Origin: Eudromia elegans
Lineage: Eukaryota > Chordata > Aves > Tinamiformes > Tinamidae
Reading direction: 5' to 3'
DNA: 64,000 nucleotides
NCBI GenBank assembly: GCA_003342815.1
Contig: PTEX01000205.1
Span: 1,338,794-1,402,793, forward strand
Of the stretch, positions 46,709 to 58,300 are shown in pieces. The notes under the pieces were generated by a model that saw only the letters and a list, made by a program, of their open reading frames with translations, ran no database searches and had not been told where the DNA came from. Made by a program: the position numbers and the translations under genes. Positions within the stretch are counted from its first letter, which is position 1; every line of letters begins with the position of its first letter.

Positions 46709-48170
46709 CTTGGGCACTTCCTTGGACTTTGCTTACTTGATCTGTTCAGTCCGTGGGATGGTTCAGAGAAAGATACCTGAGATGTGAGTTTTGAATGAAG
46801 CCTTTAGGCACAATCAGACTATTGGTACAACTACCAGCATTTCAGTCTATTGAAATTCCTGCTTTAGGGTAGAAACAGAATCTATCAATACAAATAAGAT
46901 TTTCAGTGCCTGTTCTTTCATCAGAGCACAAGCATATCTTTTGCAGACACTGTATCCCTGGCAGAGGACACTTGCCATCATTTTCAGTCTCTGCTACTGC
47001 TTTTGCATATGATTTTGTATATTGGAGCAAGGAGGAAGAGAGGCTGCTTGTCAATTTTATTGCGGATTCTGCTAGAGGAGAAGTGACAGCATCAAGAAAT
47101 GGAAGAGAGAGAGCAATCAGCTTTCCTGCAGGGCAAGAAGAGAGGAGGGCATAGGAGTGTATTTGGAGAAGCAGGATGGAAAGAGGAATGAAAGGGTAAT
47201 AGAGTGAAGAGAAAGCAAACCAAAGAATGAGCAATGATGAATGTTTTTTCTTTCCACCAGAGAGAAACATTCACCATGACAACAATTAAAATCCATTAGT
47301 TTCTTAATACTATTTTTCCATATGTACAATTGTGGCAGTTGCCAAAAGGATGAGGAAGAAACAGCAGGCTGCATGATTTTGGGTGTAAATGAAAAGCTGG
47401 GACTTGAGATTTGTGAATGGGAGAACGGCTTGTTTTTGTCCTGTTATTGGACAGAATTGGCACGTGAGGGCAGAAGTGGTAATTTGCATGGGCTGCAATG
47501 ACCTAATACAAACTATTTCTATGGACTGAAATAGGTTTCATTAATGCTAAATGTAGAGAGGCTTTTTTCTATACTGAAAGGAAAGTATTTTCTATGCAGT
47601 ACATAGGAATCAACATACTGCTCTTCACTGCCCATAACCCATTATGATTTCTTACCTAAAAGAGGAAAATAGCATATCATGAAATTTTGTGAAGCCCTGA
47701 AAAGAACACAGGTCTCTGGATTTAAATCTGATGAAAAGTGAACAGAAATTGCCTTCAAAATCTTTTGAGCTATGCTGTCCATGTGATGTGACAGTGGTCT
47801 TCTGAAAAGTCATTATGGTGCATTCTGAGTAAAGGACCAAAAGCCAAGTGATCATGATAGCCCTATGGTTAAGAACCGATGATACCTGCTGACTTAGCCG
47901 GCTTCTACTCTGGCCACTCGGTGCTGTTGTGCTGATGAACCAGAAAGTGGCTTCAGTGCTTTTGCTGACGAAATTGCAATGCCAAATGGCCTTCATGTAA
48001 ATGAAGCCTCCTGACACGTTTGTCTAAGGAAGGGCAGGTACAGATGTTGCTTTTGCTGCCTTGAACGCTGCACTGTGCCAGTGATGTTCCATTTCTGTCA
48101 GGGTACTGTGGCTGCGCTTAAAAGTCTTTTATGTTTTCTTGATTGGGGAAAAAAATCTTGATCTTGAAGA
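46709..48170. other. intergenic, no gene seen
   Basis: Single-copy sequence of ordinary composition. Opposed open frames at 46842-47270 (minus, 142 codons) and 46906-47154 (plus) overlap, and neither has family features. A tract of purines lies at about 47100-47235. Confidence 0.4.
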
Positions 48171-48179
48171 AATTATGTA

Positions 48180-49445
48180 GAAGATGTCAGCTGTATTTCA
48201 TTTCTTGCTTTTTTGTCTGGTATTTTATAATTTCGATGCGGAAGTGTTTTTCCTTAATGTTGCCATAAAGATTTGCTTTTCAGCAATTAAGGACTAGTTT
48301 TATTTTGTATTTTAGACAAGTTACTGTTATCACTTTACATCTTCATCTGTCAATCTTATTGTTTGTTTCTGTGAAAACTCCACTAATTTCTTCAGTGATG
48401 ATTTTTTCAGGTCATAAATAAACAAGAAACAGTCTTCCCCAAAATAGACCTTCATGATTCTCTCCTCCATTTTCAAACATATCTTGTCTTGGCAAGCAAA
48501 GCCGATTCATTCTTCATTCAGCAGTTCATCTCTGTCATATTATTTACCAATCATATAGTATAGAATACTGCTGAATATTGTACTAATATTTCCCCAGCTC
48601 CTTCAATCAATTGGGCCACAAATTCCTCCTGTTGATTCACTGTTCACCTCAAAGCTTCTTGTCATATTTACTTGGCACAATTTCTATTCTGTGTTTCTTT
48701 TGTTATTTAAGTCGCATATTTTAGATTTTTTTCAGTACGTTTTTCATTATCTTGATCTGGATTAGTTTTCAGTAGGATCAAGATATCACTTCTTTTATGC
48801 CCCTGAAGTCAAAAAACTGACATCAGTAAATGATAACTTTGATATGAATCTATTCCTCGTTTTCAGTTTCTTGAAACATCCTTAATTTCCATTCTCGGTA
48901 GGTGTTGTGTCAGCGTTCTTCAATCTACCCATTAGTGCACCTAAGGTCTGAGCAGGAATTCTTTTCCTTTTTTAACTGCTTCCTCCTAAACCATTTAACA
49001 AAGACTTTTCTTTTTGTCATCTACAGACATTCCAGCTTCCAAATTTAATCATTTTGCTGATCCTGATTTTCTTCAATAATTCTTCTTACTTCCTTAGGAA
49101 ATGTAAATCTGCTGCAGCATCTGTTAGCCATCCTTGTTTATTAATAATTAGGCATGAATATAATTATAAGTTCTTTTAATAATTTACCTCTACCACCTCT
49201 GAGAGGCCCATAACAGATCTCTTGTTTAAACATTTCAGATCTTTGTCTTACATTATTTTCATGTATCATTTTCAACGTGTTGACCACATTGTTGATTCAA
49301 GCAAAATCTCATCCTCAGCTCTTGCCAGGAATTTATCTCTGAATGTGTTATCTCTTCTAATTGGACATCTGGGAGATAACAGATTGCTGGAAGCTCTAGC
49401 CCTGTGGCTCCTCCATTCATGGCTTCTTGGCCCTCGACTAAATTA
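48180..49445 (-). pseudogene. possible decayed retrocopy, unidentified parent
   Basis: Read on the minus strand, this T-rich stretch breaks into short open segments in different frames that look more protein-like than their surroundings. Near the left end, a segment of about 43 codons (roughly 48472-48344) has an acidic/lysine-rich product ending in LTDEDVK and a stop, followed within about 40 bases by AATAAA. Upstream segments near 48560-48680, 49020-49140 and 49260-49440 are separated by stops and apparent frameshifts. I recognise no parent gene and find no poly(A) tail or target-site duplication. AT-rich noise is a real alternative. Confidence 0.18.
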
Positions 49446-50235
49446 AAGCTGCACAGAGCTGCCAGATTTAAGAACTCGGAATATTAAGACCAGCAAAGGA
49501 TGGGATATAGTGAAGCTATGTACTGCTATGCCCTCTACATACCCAGTTTTGATTAGGATCCAAATAGTAACATTCACTTTTCTCCTTGGCTACTTTTGCC
49601 AAATTAGTGCTACTGAAGAGACCCTAAGCACAGAGGGATCTCCAGACATTTAGTGGCTATTTTAACTGAATATATAGTGGAAAATGGGATTAACAGACCA
49701 GAAATCTAGTCCTCTTCAGGAGGTGAACAGATGTGCTCTTCCAGCTTCAGCTGTGCTGGTGGAAGATATTAGTAACCAGAGCTTGTCTCTGGGTGGTTAT
49801 CAGCAATCCCAAATCCCTCCCAATCTGCAAGTTGAGTTGCTCCTAGAAGCTTCCTTACGCTATTTTGCTCAAAATGCACTAGATTAGCCATGACTCGCTG
49901 TTTATTTAAACTAACCTGGCCTCTCTGGACTGCAAGGGCTTGGGGAGCGCTCCTGTAAACAGCTCCCGCAGCGCATCAGGAGGGGCAGCACAGAGCCACG
50001 GGCGGCACTCCGGCTGCGGCTGCAAAATACATGCCTGGCGATTCCCCAAATTGTACCAGATACGCACTTTATCTCCTTGCCATCGCCATGGCAATCCCAG
50101 TCCCATTTACTCTTCTAATTTCTGCACTTTAGACTATGCTGCTTTTGACAGCAGCACTTTGTTTATTCCAAAAGCTTTCATTTTCCTAACGGCTGTACAC
50201 AGTAATGATCTGGCTAGCAAGGAAAAAAGGTGACT
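49446..50235. other. unique sequence with a GC-richer core
   Basis: Mixed composition with a CpG-containing GC-rich core at about 49930-50040. The plus-strand frames 49684-49887 (67 codons) and 49940-50233 (97 codons) give products without a recognised domain. Could be a regulatory element; no firm call. Confidence 0.3.
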
Positions 50236-53200
50236 TATAAGCGTGCACTTATGGTTGTCTCTGTCTAATAAAATTTTATTGTTTACTGCTCCTACGACCA
50301 GATTCTACCAATGTCCCACTATTTTGTATTTTGTTCTGCAGAAAAAAGAATTACTTATCTGCTCAGTAAAATATACGGAGAAAAACTGCCTCTGCCCCAT
50401 GGTGTTTCTGGCTCAAAGGAAAGAAAACACAGATGTACTGGACACAGTGTGGAGGAAACCTTTTGCTGGAATAAAAAGACACTAGAAAAAAAAATGGTAT
50501 TGCCTTACACTAGTTGGAAATCTGCCATGTTTAATGCCGATAATATGTTTTAGTTTTGCAATGAGACTGGTATTGACAACATGAGTGTTTTGAGTTCAGA
50601 TTAGTCTGCAGTTTTCAAGCAAAGTGATATGTTTCCACAATGGAAATTACAGGGAGTTATCAGAATATTATTGTTTTTCAATCTTCCTTTTTTTGAGGGA
50701 AAAAAAACCCCAAAAAGTGAGAACTAAACCTAAATGACTTTTTTTTTGTTTTGTTTTGAGAGTGTTCTTCAGGTTGGAGATTTTTAGCAAAAAAAAGGGA
50801 AAATGAGCGCATTTTTTGATTGCTTTAGAGATTTCAGGAAACATAGACTTGATGCTCTGCAGCTTTTCAGGGCTAAATCTGAGAGAGAATGGAAATATTG
50901 CACTGGAAGAGGGAGCCAGATCCAGCTGCACATGACGGCCTTAAAAGAGTCAAGGAAATTGAGGGCAGCTGAAGAGAAAGGTGCAGTGGGATTTATTGGC
51001 ATCCAAAAAAGTCACAGGCTCAGAGAATTTTGGCTTGACTACTATTTACTGTGTGTTTAATCACAGAGGCTTTGGAGGGAGCCAAATCTGTCTGTAGAAA
51101 ACAGAGCTGAAAAAACTACTGCTATGTTATTTATTTTAATGGGTGAGAAGCTAGCCAAAGGCGGGAGGACGACTGGAAAATCAAACCAGATTTTGAAGGA
51201 GGGAGCAAAGAACCCAAAATTCAGCTTTAATCAACATGGAAATGCTAAACGCTTGACAGCGATATGTCTTTTTTTGTGCGTGCAAGGGAGAATTCTGCAC
51301 CTTTTACCCACATCAGCCTTTGAGTGGAAAACATGGCTTAGAGGCACAGGTCATTTGAAAGCTAGTTTTCAGATTGGAAGCCAGGTTTCAGGTTAATGCA
51401 TGAGAAAAAAAAAAGGCAAAAAAACAAAGAAACAACATGGCTTTGCTCCTCTGCAGTGCTGGGCAGTGCTAGGAGGGGGACACCGTGGGGTTGGGGAACC
51501 ATAGCTCAGAGCTGCAGTTTATAGCAAGTATGTTTGTTTAGCTGGGCAGAGCAGGCAAAGGGGCTGGTGATGGGGAACAGGCTCAGGATGCAGGCAGGCT
51601 CAGGAAAGGGATCCCTTTTCTTTCTCTCCACACCCTATGGAGGGCATTGTGCTGAGTGCTACCCCTTAGTGCTGCTCAAGCATGCACATGTGAAAGGTGT
51701 CACCCACCCTCACCCACATCTGATTTTATACCGTGGGAAAGGGTGATTTGGTTGGCCTTCCAGCCAGAGTCTGTAAAGGCTCTGCACCTGTGGTGGCTTG
51801 CAAAGTATAATTAAGTAGATGGGAAGTAGGTGAGGCTCCTTTAGAGCTACAGGGTTGCCTACTGTGGAGACCTCTCACCTTCCTGGTCTCTATAGTGCTC
51901 TGAGGGACCTGTATGCTGCAGATGACCATGCACAAGGTTTGTCTGGCTCTGTTTTGTTTTTGTGTGCTCAGGGCCTGGCAGAGATGGCCAAGCCCTTGCG
52001 GAGCCTCCTTTGGTGTCTTAGGCTCTGGCTCCTGCATCTGTGCTGCCAGTTTGTCCTCAGACTTTCCCCAGGAGGAAAGAATGTGTTGGTCATGTGGGGT
52101 TTCTATTTTAAGTTGGGAGAAAAAGAAGCTACAGTTGTTGACTTAGTAGTAGTGTGAGAAATGCTTTTCTGTTACTGTGATGGATCTGACTTCTGTGGAT
52201 TTTTACTGCTGAGAAGATGAAAGAATATAAAAAAAAAGCGGTTCTATTAAAAAAATGAAGTATGTATTTTTATATTTCTGATTTTTTTTTATATACTGTA
52301 AGCTGTAGCATGTATAAAGCTACCCAATAAGCAGTTTTCTGTAATATACTATGGTGTGTAATAGTCTCCTAAGTGGACCAGGTCATTGTGTGTTTACATG
52401 GTGGTCACTGTGTGGCTGATAGTTGAGAATTACAGCAGGTTTTGTGACTGCATTAAACAGCAAGTTAGGGTCACGTTGCCTATGCCAGGAGGAGGTTTGA
52501 GTTTGGTTTCCTCCCAGGTTTGTGAGAATGGAGCTAATTTGCTTGCTGTGTAAGAGGCCCAACAGGTTTTCCTTTTAAGAGGACTGACCTAGGAGCCAAA
52601 CATGGGAGGGAACCCAATGCAAAGCTGCAAAGGAAGGGCCTGTAAGTTAAACCAAAGATGCTGTGGGATGGCCAAGGTCTTTGAAAATGACACTGATGGA
52701 GGGAAATCACATTATCAAACTAAATCAAGAATAGCTGGGAAATTTGGAGGAATTTCAGTTCTTATTGTAACAGATGATTGGTTCTGAGATTGTTGCGGTT
52801 GATAATGTCACTGGAAGCCTTCAGTGCTTTGTGGGGACGCTCAATAAGCTTACAGCATAGGCTGGAATATGGAGGTAAAGGAACAGACTACTGGAAATTC
52901 AGGTAATTCTGTTTTTTTTAAAAAAATCAATTAGACAGGATGCTTTATGCAACTTATTTTTTCTCTATTTTTTTCTGTTTTATGTTTCAGAAGTTTTATA
53001 GTTAGTGTTTTAGATATTTCCTTCCATTTTTTCTAAGAAACCCACATAAGTGGGAGTGGTGGTGGAGAAAAAAACCCTGACAAAGGACAGAATTTCTCAA
53101 AAAAACTTGCTGAGCTCTTCTCTGTGTTTCTATTTCCATTGATTTAAACCAAGTCTGCTTATGGCAGCAAAACGGAATAAATATTATGTAAGTGCTGGTA

Positions 53201-53990
53201 GGCCTGGGCCTTGGGCTCTCCCTCTGTGGTGATCTCCATGAGGTTGGCCCTAGCAATTCCAGGATGGCACCATTAAGTTTCTCCATTACATCCATCCAGG
53301 CTGGCTTTCCTTAAGCAGGAGGAGGACAGCTACAAGGCACCTTTTCCCATTTCTTTAGAAAATATTTGTTTTGTCTTAAAACTATGCTAATCTAAGGAGA
53401 AGCACGTTGAGATTTGTGTGTTTACGCATGGAAAATAAATAGAATTAGGAATAACATAAAACTGAAAGTTGTTATTTTTAAATAAAATACAGAATAATGT
53501 TTTGTCATACAACAAAAGTAGAAAATCTGAGGAAGACGTTTAGGTTAGTTCACAGTGGAGCATTGTGGCTGCCTTTTATAGGCATCTGGTTTTTGGAGTG
53601 GGATTTTGTGATTATTTTACATGTTATACCAAAGCTTGAATTCGGTTAAGTGCCAAAGGACAAACTTGAGATTACTCTGTCATCTCTCTGTAGCAATTTT
53701 ATTTATTTATTAGTCTCTGACTGGGACAGAGTTCATGGTGGACCGGTGAGGAAAGAAAAGCATTTTGCTGAACAGCTGTATTATTGACTCCTCTTCAAGC
53801 ATTGCTGTCATGGACAAATTCCTGGTGATGGGAGGAATTTTCTGGAGCTTATTGACTTCCTCAACAGAATTTGCAGCAATAGTGGGGGGAAAAAAGGTCA
53901 CTGGATTTTTTTATTGTGCTAACTTGTCAGTCTCATCAGTTGTCCCTGTTACTTTTTATGCAAATCTAGAAAGCTTTTTACAATCCAGAT
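50236..53990. other. intergenic, no gene seen
   Basis: Single-copy sequence with many short homopolymers (T-runs near 50690 and 50740, A-runs near 50792 and 51403). Pairs of overlapping opposed frames at 50784-51060 and 51726-52157 (up to 103 codons) have no family features. No RNA gene, island or strong dyad was seen. Confidence 0.45.
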
Positions 53991-56900
53991 TAAATCTAAA
54001 AATTTAAATTAGAGGCATGGGTTATCTGAACTTTCACCTGAGGGTGATGAATATCTGATTTGGATACCAGCTGTGCTGCTTGTGTGGGCTCCTCTATCTT
54101 CTGTTTCTTAGGTTCCCACTCCATAAAATGGAGATGCTGCTTCCATGCCTGAAATGCACCTTTGCACTGACTAATCTTGCTGAAGGAATAAAACTCTCCA
54201 GGAGTCCTAAATACAACAGCTTTACTATCTACAGCACCATTATTTAGCAGGTTCTGTCCAAGTGCATATGTCCTAAAACAGCCTACTAAAATATTAATAG
54301 CAGGTTTAGAACCCAATAAACTCAAGTTTGTAGCAAAACATAACTCTTTACTTAAAATATCTTTTTTTGAGCTAGAGATGCATGTAAGTTGGGTATGGAT
54401 TGGAAATGCTTTCCCATTTTTTTTATGACCCTCCTGTCCTGAATCACCCCTTGTACTGCTGATGCACTTGGGTTGCTGGTAACTCACCCTGCTTTTGAAA
54501 AGCACAAGCAGTTGCTGCTGTAGGATGAAGACCACTTGGAGTCAGAACTTGTTAACTGCAGTGAATTCCTTCGGAAGAGGAAATTCTCACATTTACACAT
54601 GCACTGCAACGTTGTTGGCTCAGGAGTTATGCAGGGTTGGATGAGGTCACTATTTGGATGGATGTTCTCCAGCAGAAAAAGCCAGGTGCTGCAGGAAGCA
54701 CTGCTGATGACGTGGTAGCTGGGACCCCCTCTCTGGGGTGTTACTGAGCAGTACCACAGCATGCTTCTGGTCCTGCTGGGTCAGTGAGGATGATGTGTTT
54801 TATGTGCGTGTGTCTCAAGTAAGGTGTTTGTATAGCACAGACATAAGGCATGGATCAAGGACGAAAGCTTGCAGAATCCTTTCTCATCTGTTTGAGATGG
54901 ACAGGCACAGTGTGATCAGGTGCAGTCCAGGTGGGAAAGATCAGCATCTGAGCTAACCAGAAAGGTGTAAAGGTCTGCAGGGGAGAGTGAGTGAGGGTGT
55001 GATGGAGACACTGAGCTGGGAAGGAAAATGGATAAAATGCTGTTGAGAATCTGAAGTCTATGAAGCAAATTCAGGGGCTTGTCTTGCATGTCTTCAAGTG
55101 CATTCTGCCTCCATAGTTGGTGCTTTGTCTCCTTTCTTAACCCAGAAATTCTGGAAGGAACCTCTATTTGGGAGAAGTAGACCATCTGGTGCATGCACAG
55201 ATACCACATCATATGTCACAAATGCCTCCAAACAGTAATCTATAGACATATTATGGGGACTTACTAAGCCCCTCCCAGGAAGGCTGATTTCAATGGCTAA
55301 ATACAAAACTGTATTTGCATTCATGTTGGCAATCCTGCCTGTATCAAGCTGTTTTCACTTGCAGATAAAGAACATGACACAATGTACAGAGAAAGCAAAA
55401 ACATGAGAGCAATGAGTAGTATTTATTAGTAAAGTGTTCTGTTCTGTCATTCCAGCACAAATCTTGAGTCTAAAGCTAACCTGTCTAAACAGCCTTTGGA
55501 CATCACACACCATTGCTAGTACTGACTAATGCAGAAGCCAGCAAAAATGGGATCTTTGTCACCTATGCCATTTGTAGGTCAGCCCCTTAAAGTAGAATAG
55601 TGTGACTGGGTTTAGACTTTAGTGCCCCAGCTGAGATTTTAGCCCAAAGCATGCACACACACACACAGGGCTTCCTAAAATGATCAGTAAGTTTTAATAG
55701 TAAATGAGGCTGATATGATGGACTGAGAAACTAGTGCTTTAGATTCTAATTCAGTTATTGCTTGTGACTAAGTTGTGTACTTGAATCAAGTTTCCAGTGG
55801 ATGGGTGTCATGGCCATTCACTGAAGCAGGTAGATGTTAGATGGCTGGGGTGATATGTCAGGTCCTGCTGCCTTTGTGGTCAGTGCTCAGACTTAAGTGA
55901 AATGTTAGGAGAAAGTGACTCTTCCTGGACCAGCTGATTATCTTGCAAGTTGCTGAAATAAGCTTCTACACCTTTTTAGCTCTTAGGTACAGACCTTCTC
56001 TTGACTCTTTTCTGTACACCTCCTCATGTTTTGGGGAGCAAACTACTTTGAAAAACCATCACTCAGCTGACTGACAAGAGCACTTGCATCCAGCAACCTC
56101 TCCTGAATGTTTGCTATAGAGTTGTGTGCACCTAGGCTTAAGGCATACTGTATGTCTTGCAGCATTGCATTGTAGTAAGCAGTGTCCAAGGTGAGCTTAA
56201 ACGGGATTGCTGCAAGATGGGTGCAAAGAGCAGCTTCACAATTCTCACTGGACAAGGAGGAATCTTAAGAATATTGCTGTGCAGTGTATTAAACACTGGG
56301 CCAAGTGTGTGTCTTAGAGAAAGGGATGGATTTTCCTAGGTTCAAGGTCTTGACTATGATTACTTGACTGCGTAAGCTGATATTTACATGAATAGAGGAT
56401 GAAACAGCCACACATTTTTTTTCCCCCTGACCTTTATATTGCACCCATTACACTATGAATCCTCTTGTGCTTTGACTTCTTAGAATGCAGCTATGACACA
56501 GAAGCTAGCTGAATCACTTCACCCTACATGTATCTGTAATGGAGATGGCTATTAGAAATAACATGCACGTGTGACCGAACATTTTATGCTGTCTTGTACT
56601 AGAGTAAAAAGTTGTACTAGAAGAGCAATAACAAACAGGGTTGAGCTCCCTCCTCTATTTTCTGGTTGCAGGGACTGTAGTCTTGCTGTAGATCTTGGCT
56701 TCTGGTAAACGTGGAGCAATGAGCAGCAGATGTAAGATGCAGAATGTGGCTCAGATTAGAAAGTCTTCTCTGAACGATGAGGGCATTTCCACCAAGCAAA
56801 CCTGGTGAAGCTTGTGTACATCCACTGCATGGGTAGGTCCATAGAGTTTGTCTGCCCTGGCCTCTACTTGATCACACTGCTAATGTGCTTCTAGACACTG

Positions 56901-57895
56901 CTGCTGGCTCTACCGCTCTTGCTATTTATTTTGGACTGGGGGAGAAAACCTGCCATCAATGTATCTTACTACAGTAGATGTTGTCTTCAGAGCAGCAAAA
57001 TATATTTGTTCTTGTAGCCAGCTGGCATCTAGCTGGCAATTCTGACTATTTAAATTAGCCTCTGCATTGTCTTGTAGGATAATGCTCCCAGAGCAAAGAT
57101 ACAGCATGCTTTCTATGAAATGTCTTGTAGCCGGTGATCTTTTAAGCCTTTCTTGGCTTGTCTTCTGGTCTGAACATCTGTGCTCTGTCCCTCTTTCTAT
57201 TTTTTTGTTCATTGCTGTTGGACACTTTGCTTGAGGCAAGATCAAGTCTAGTGTTCTCCATTTACCATCCAAATCGTGGTATTGTATTGTTACTGCATAT
57301 GCTCCTAATCAGCTTTTGCAATCCATCCTGGAATGCGTGTATAAACTTTGTGAAATATTCTGGGATCTTTTGGAATGAAAGCAGGAAAAAAAATAGATCG
57401 GAAGAAAGGAAATTTAAAATTGGCCAAGCCTTCTCAGTTCTCTGCAGTATTACCTGCATTATGTTTTAATCTACACCAATTAGTGACTATATGGTTTTTG
57501 AATCTTTAGTGCCTGGGATTTTTGAAGGAAAAGGCGCACACATAGGCAAGAAAGCATCCACCGTCTTCCTTCATGGCCATTTATTTTATTTTTCTATTAG
57601 GGCTCTGAGTTGCGGAGAATTACTCGGAAGCCACAGATGAATAAATTGTGGGTCAGTACCTGTGAAGTAGGAAAACAAATACTAAAAGGAATGTATGAAT
57701 TTAATTGCCTGCTCACAAATATTATTTTAGCAGCTTTCATGATTTCCCTGTCTGTCTTGGTGAACTGGCACACTTAATGCACCTAGGAAGAATTTTGTCT
57801 TGCATTTCTATGTATGTAGATTTTATTGCTGTTTAATATTGTACTTCATTATTACTTTTCCTAATTGCATTAACACAACTGTGCAGCTGACAAGC
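53991..57895. other. intergenic with unassigned minus-strand open frames
   Basis: Several minus-strand open frames occur here: 53996-54535 (179 codons), 54484-54762, 54916-55212, 55094-55324, 56043-56255 and 56922-57272 (116 codons). None has a domain I recognise. Left of the first, AATAAATAAATAAA occurs on the minus strand near 53700, and a donor-like GG|GTGAGTT is at about 54490. The pattern could be a decayed retrocopy, a non-coding transcript or chance. No gene is called. Confidence 0.3.
55654..55667. repeat. (CA)7 microsatellite
   Basis: Seven perfect CA units. Ordinary short microsatellite. Confidence 0.9.
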
Positions 57896-57899
57896 ACCA

Positions 57900-58300
57900 A
57901 AACTCCCACAGCCCATGTGGTACTGGGCAGCTAGGGTGCGGTGTGAGGCAGTTGCGGTGCCCATATATTTTGGTTCTAACACAGTCACACTTGACCTCTG
58001 GCCTCCCATCTCGCTCTTGGTCTGCGCGTGGGGTCATCTCACAGCAACCACCTGCCCCGCAATGTTTCCTCCACAACGTATCAATTGCTCTGGCAAAGCA
58101 ATTGCGTAGGTTAAAAGATCTGCAGGCATATTGTTCCCATATGCGAGTTCCCCAGCAATGAGATCGTCAGTTGTCGCTGCTGGGGAACACGGTGCCCCTT
58201 TAACCTCCACCCCAAGGCTTGCGGAGCCAAGTCTGGCAGTGCAGAACCCCCGTTATCCTTGCAGCTGGTGCTTAATCTTGTCTTGCAATGGACTGGTTTT
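57900..58300. promoter_or_regulatory. CpG-containing patch with hairpins
   Basis: Moderately GC-rich segment with scattered CpG inside AT-rich sequence. It holds an 8-bp inverted repeat (CAATTGCT 58082-58089, AGCAATTG 58097-58104) and an 11-bp one (GTTCCCCAGCA 58147-58157, TGCTGGGGAAC 58178-58188). Overlapping frames of 64 to 94 codons on both strands are not recognisable. It may be a weak CpG island or conserved regulatory element. Confidence 0.3.
58147..58188. repeat. hairpin, 11-bp perfect stem, 20-base loop
   Basis: The stem extends by two more pairs after one mismatch. The total length is too short and the loop too large for a typical microRNA precursor. May be a structured DNA/RNA element or chance. 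Confidence 0.4.

Noticed and set aside
49684-49887. 67-codon plus-strand frame with a Leu/Gln-rich product
   Set aside because: No recognised family, no splice context and a length well within chance.
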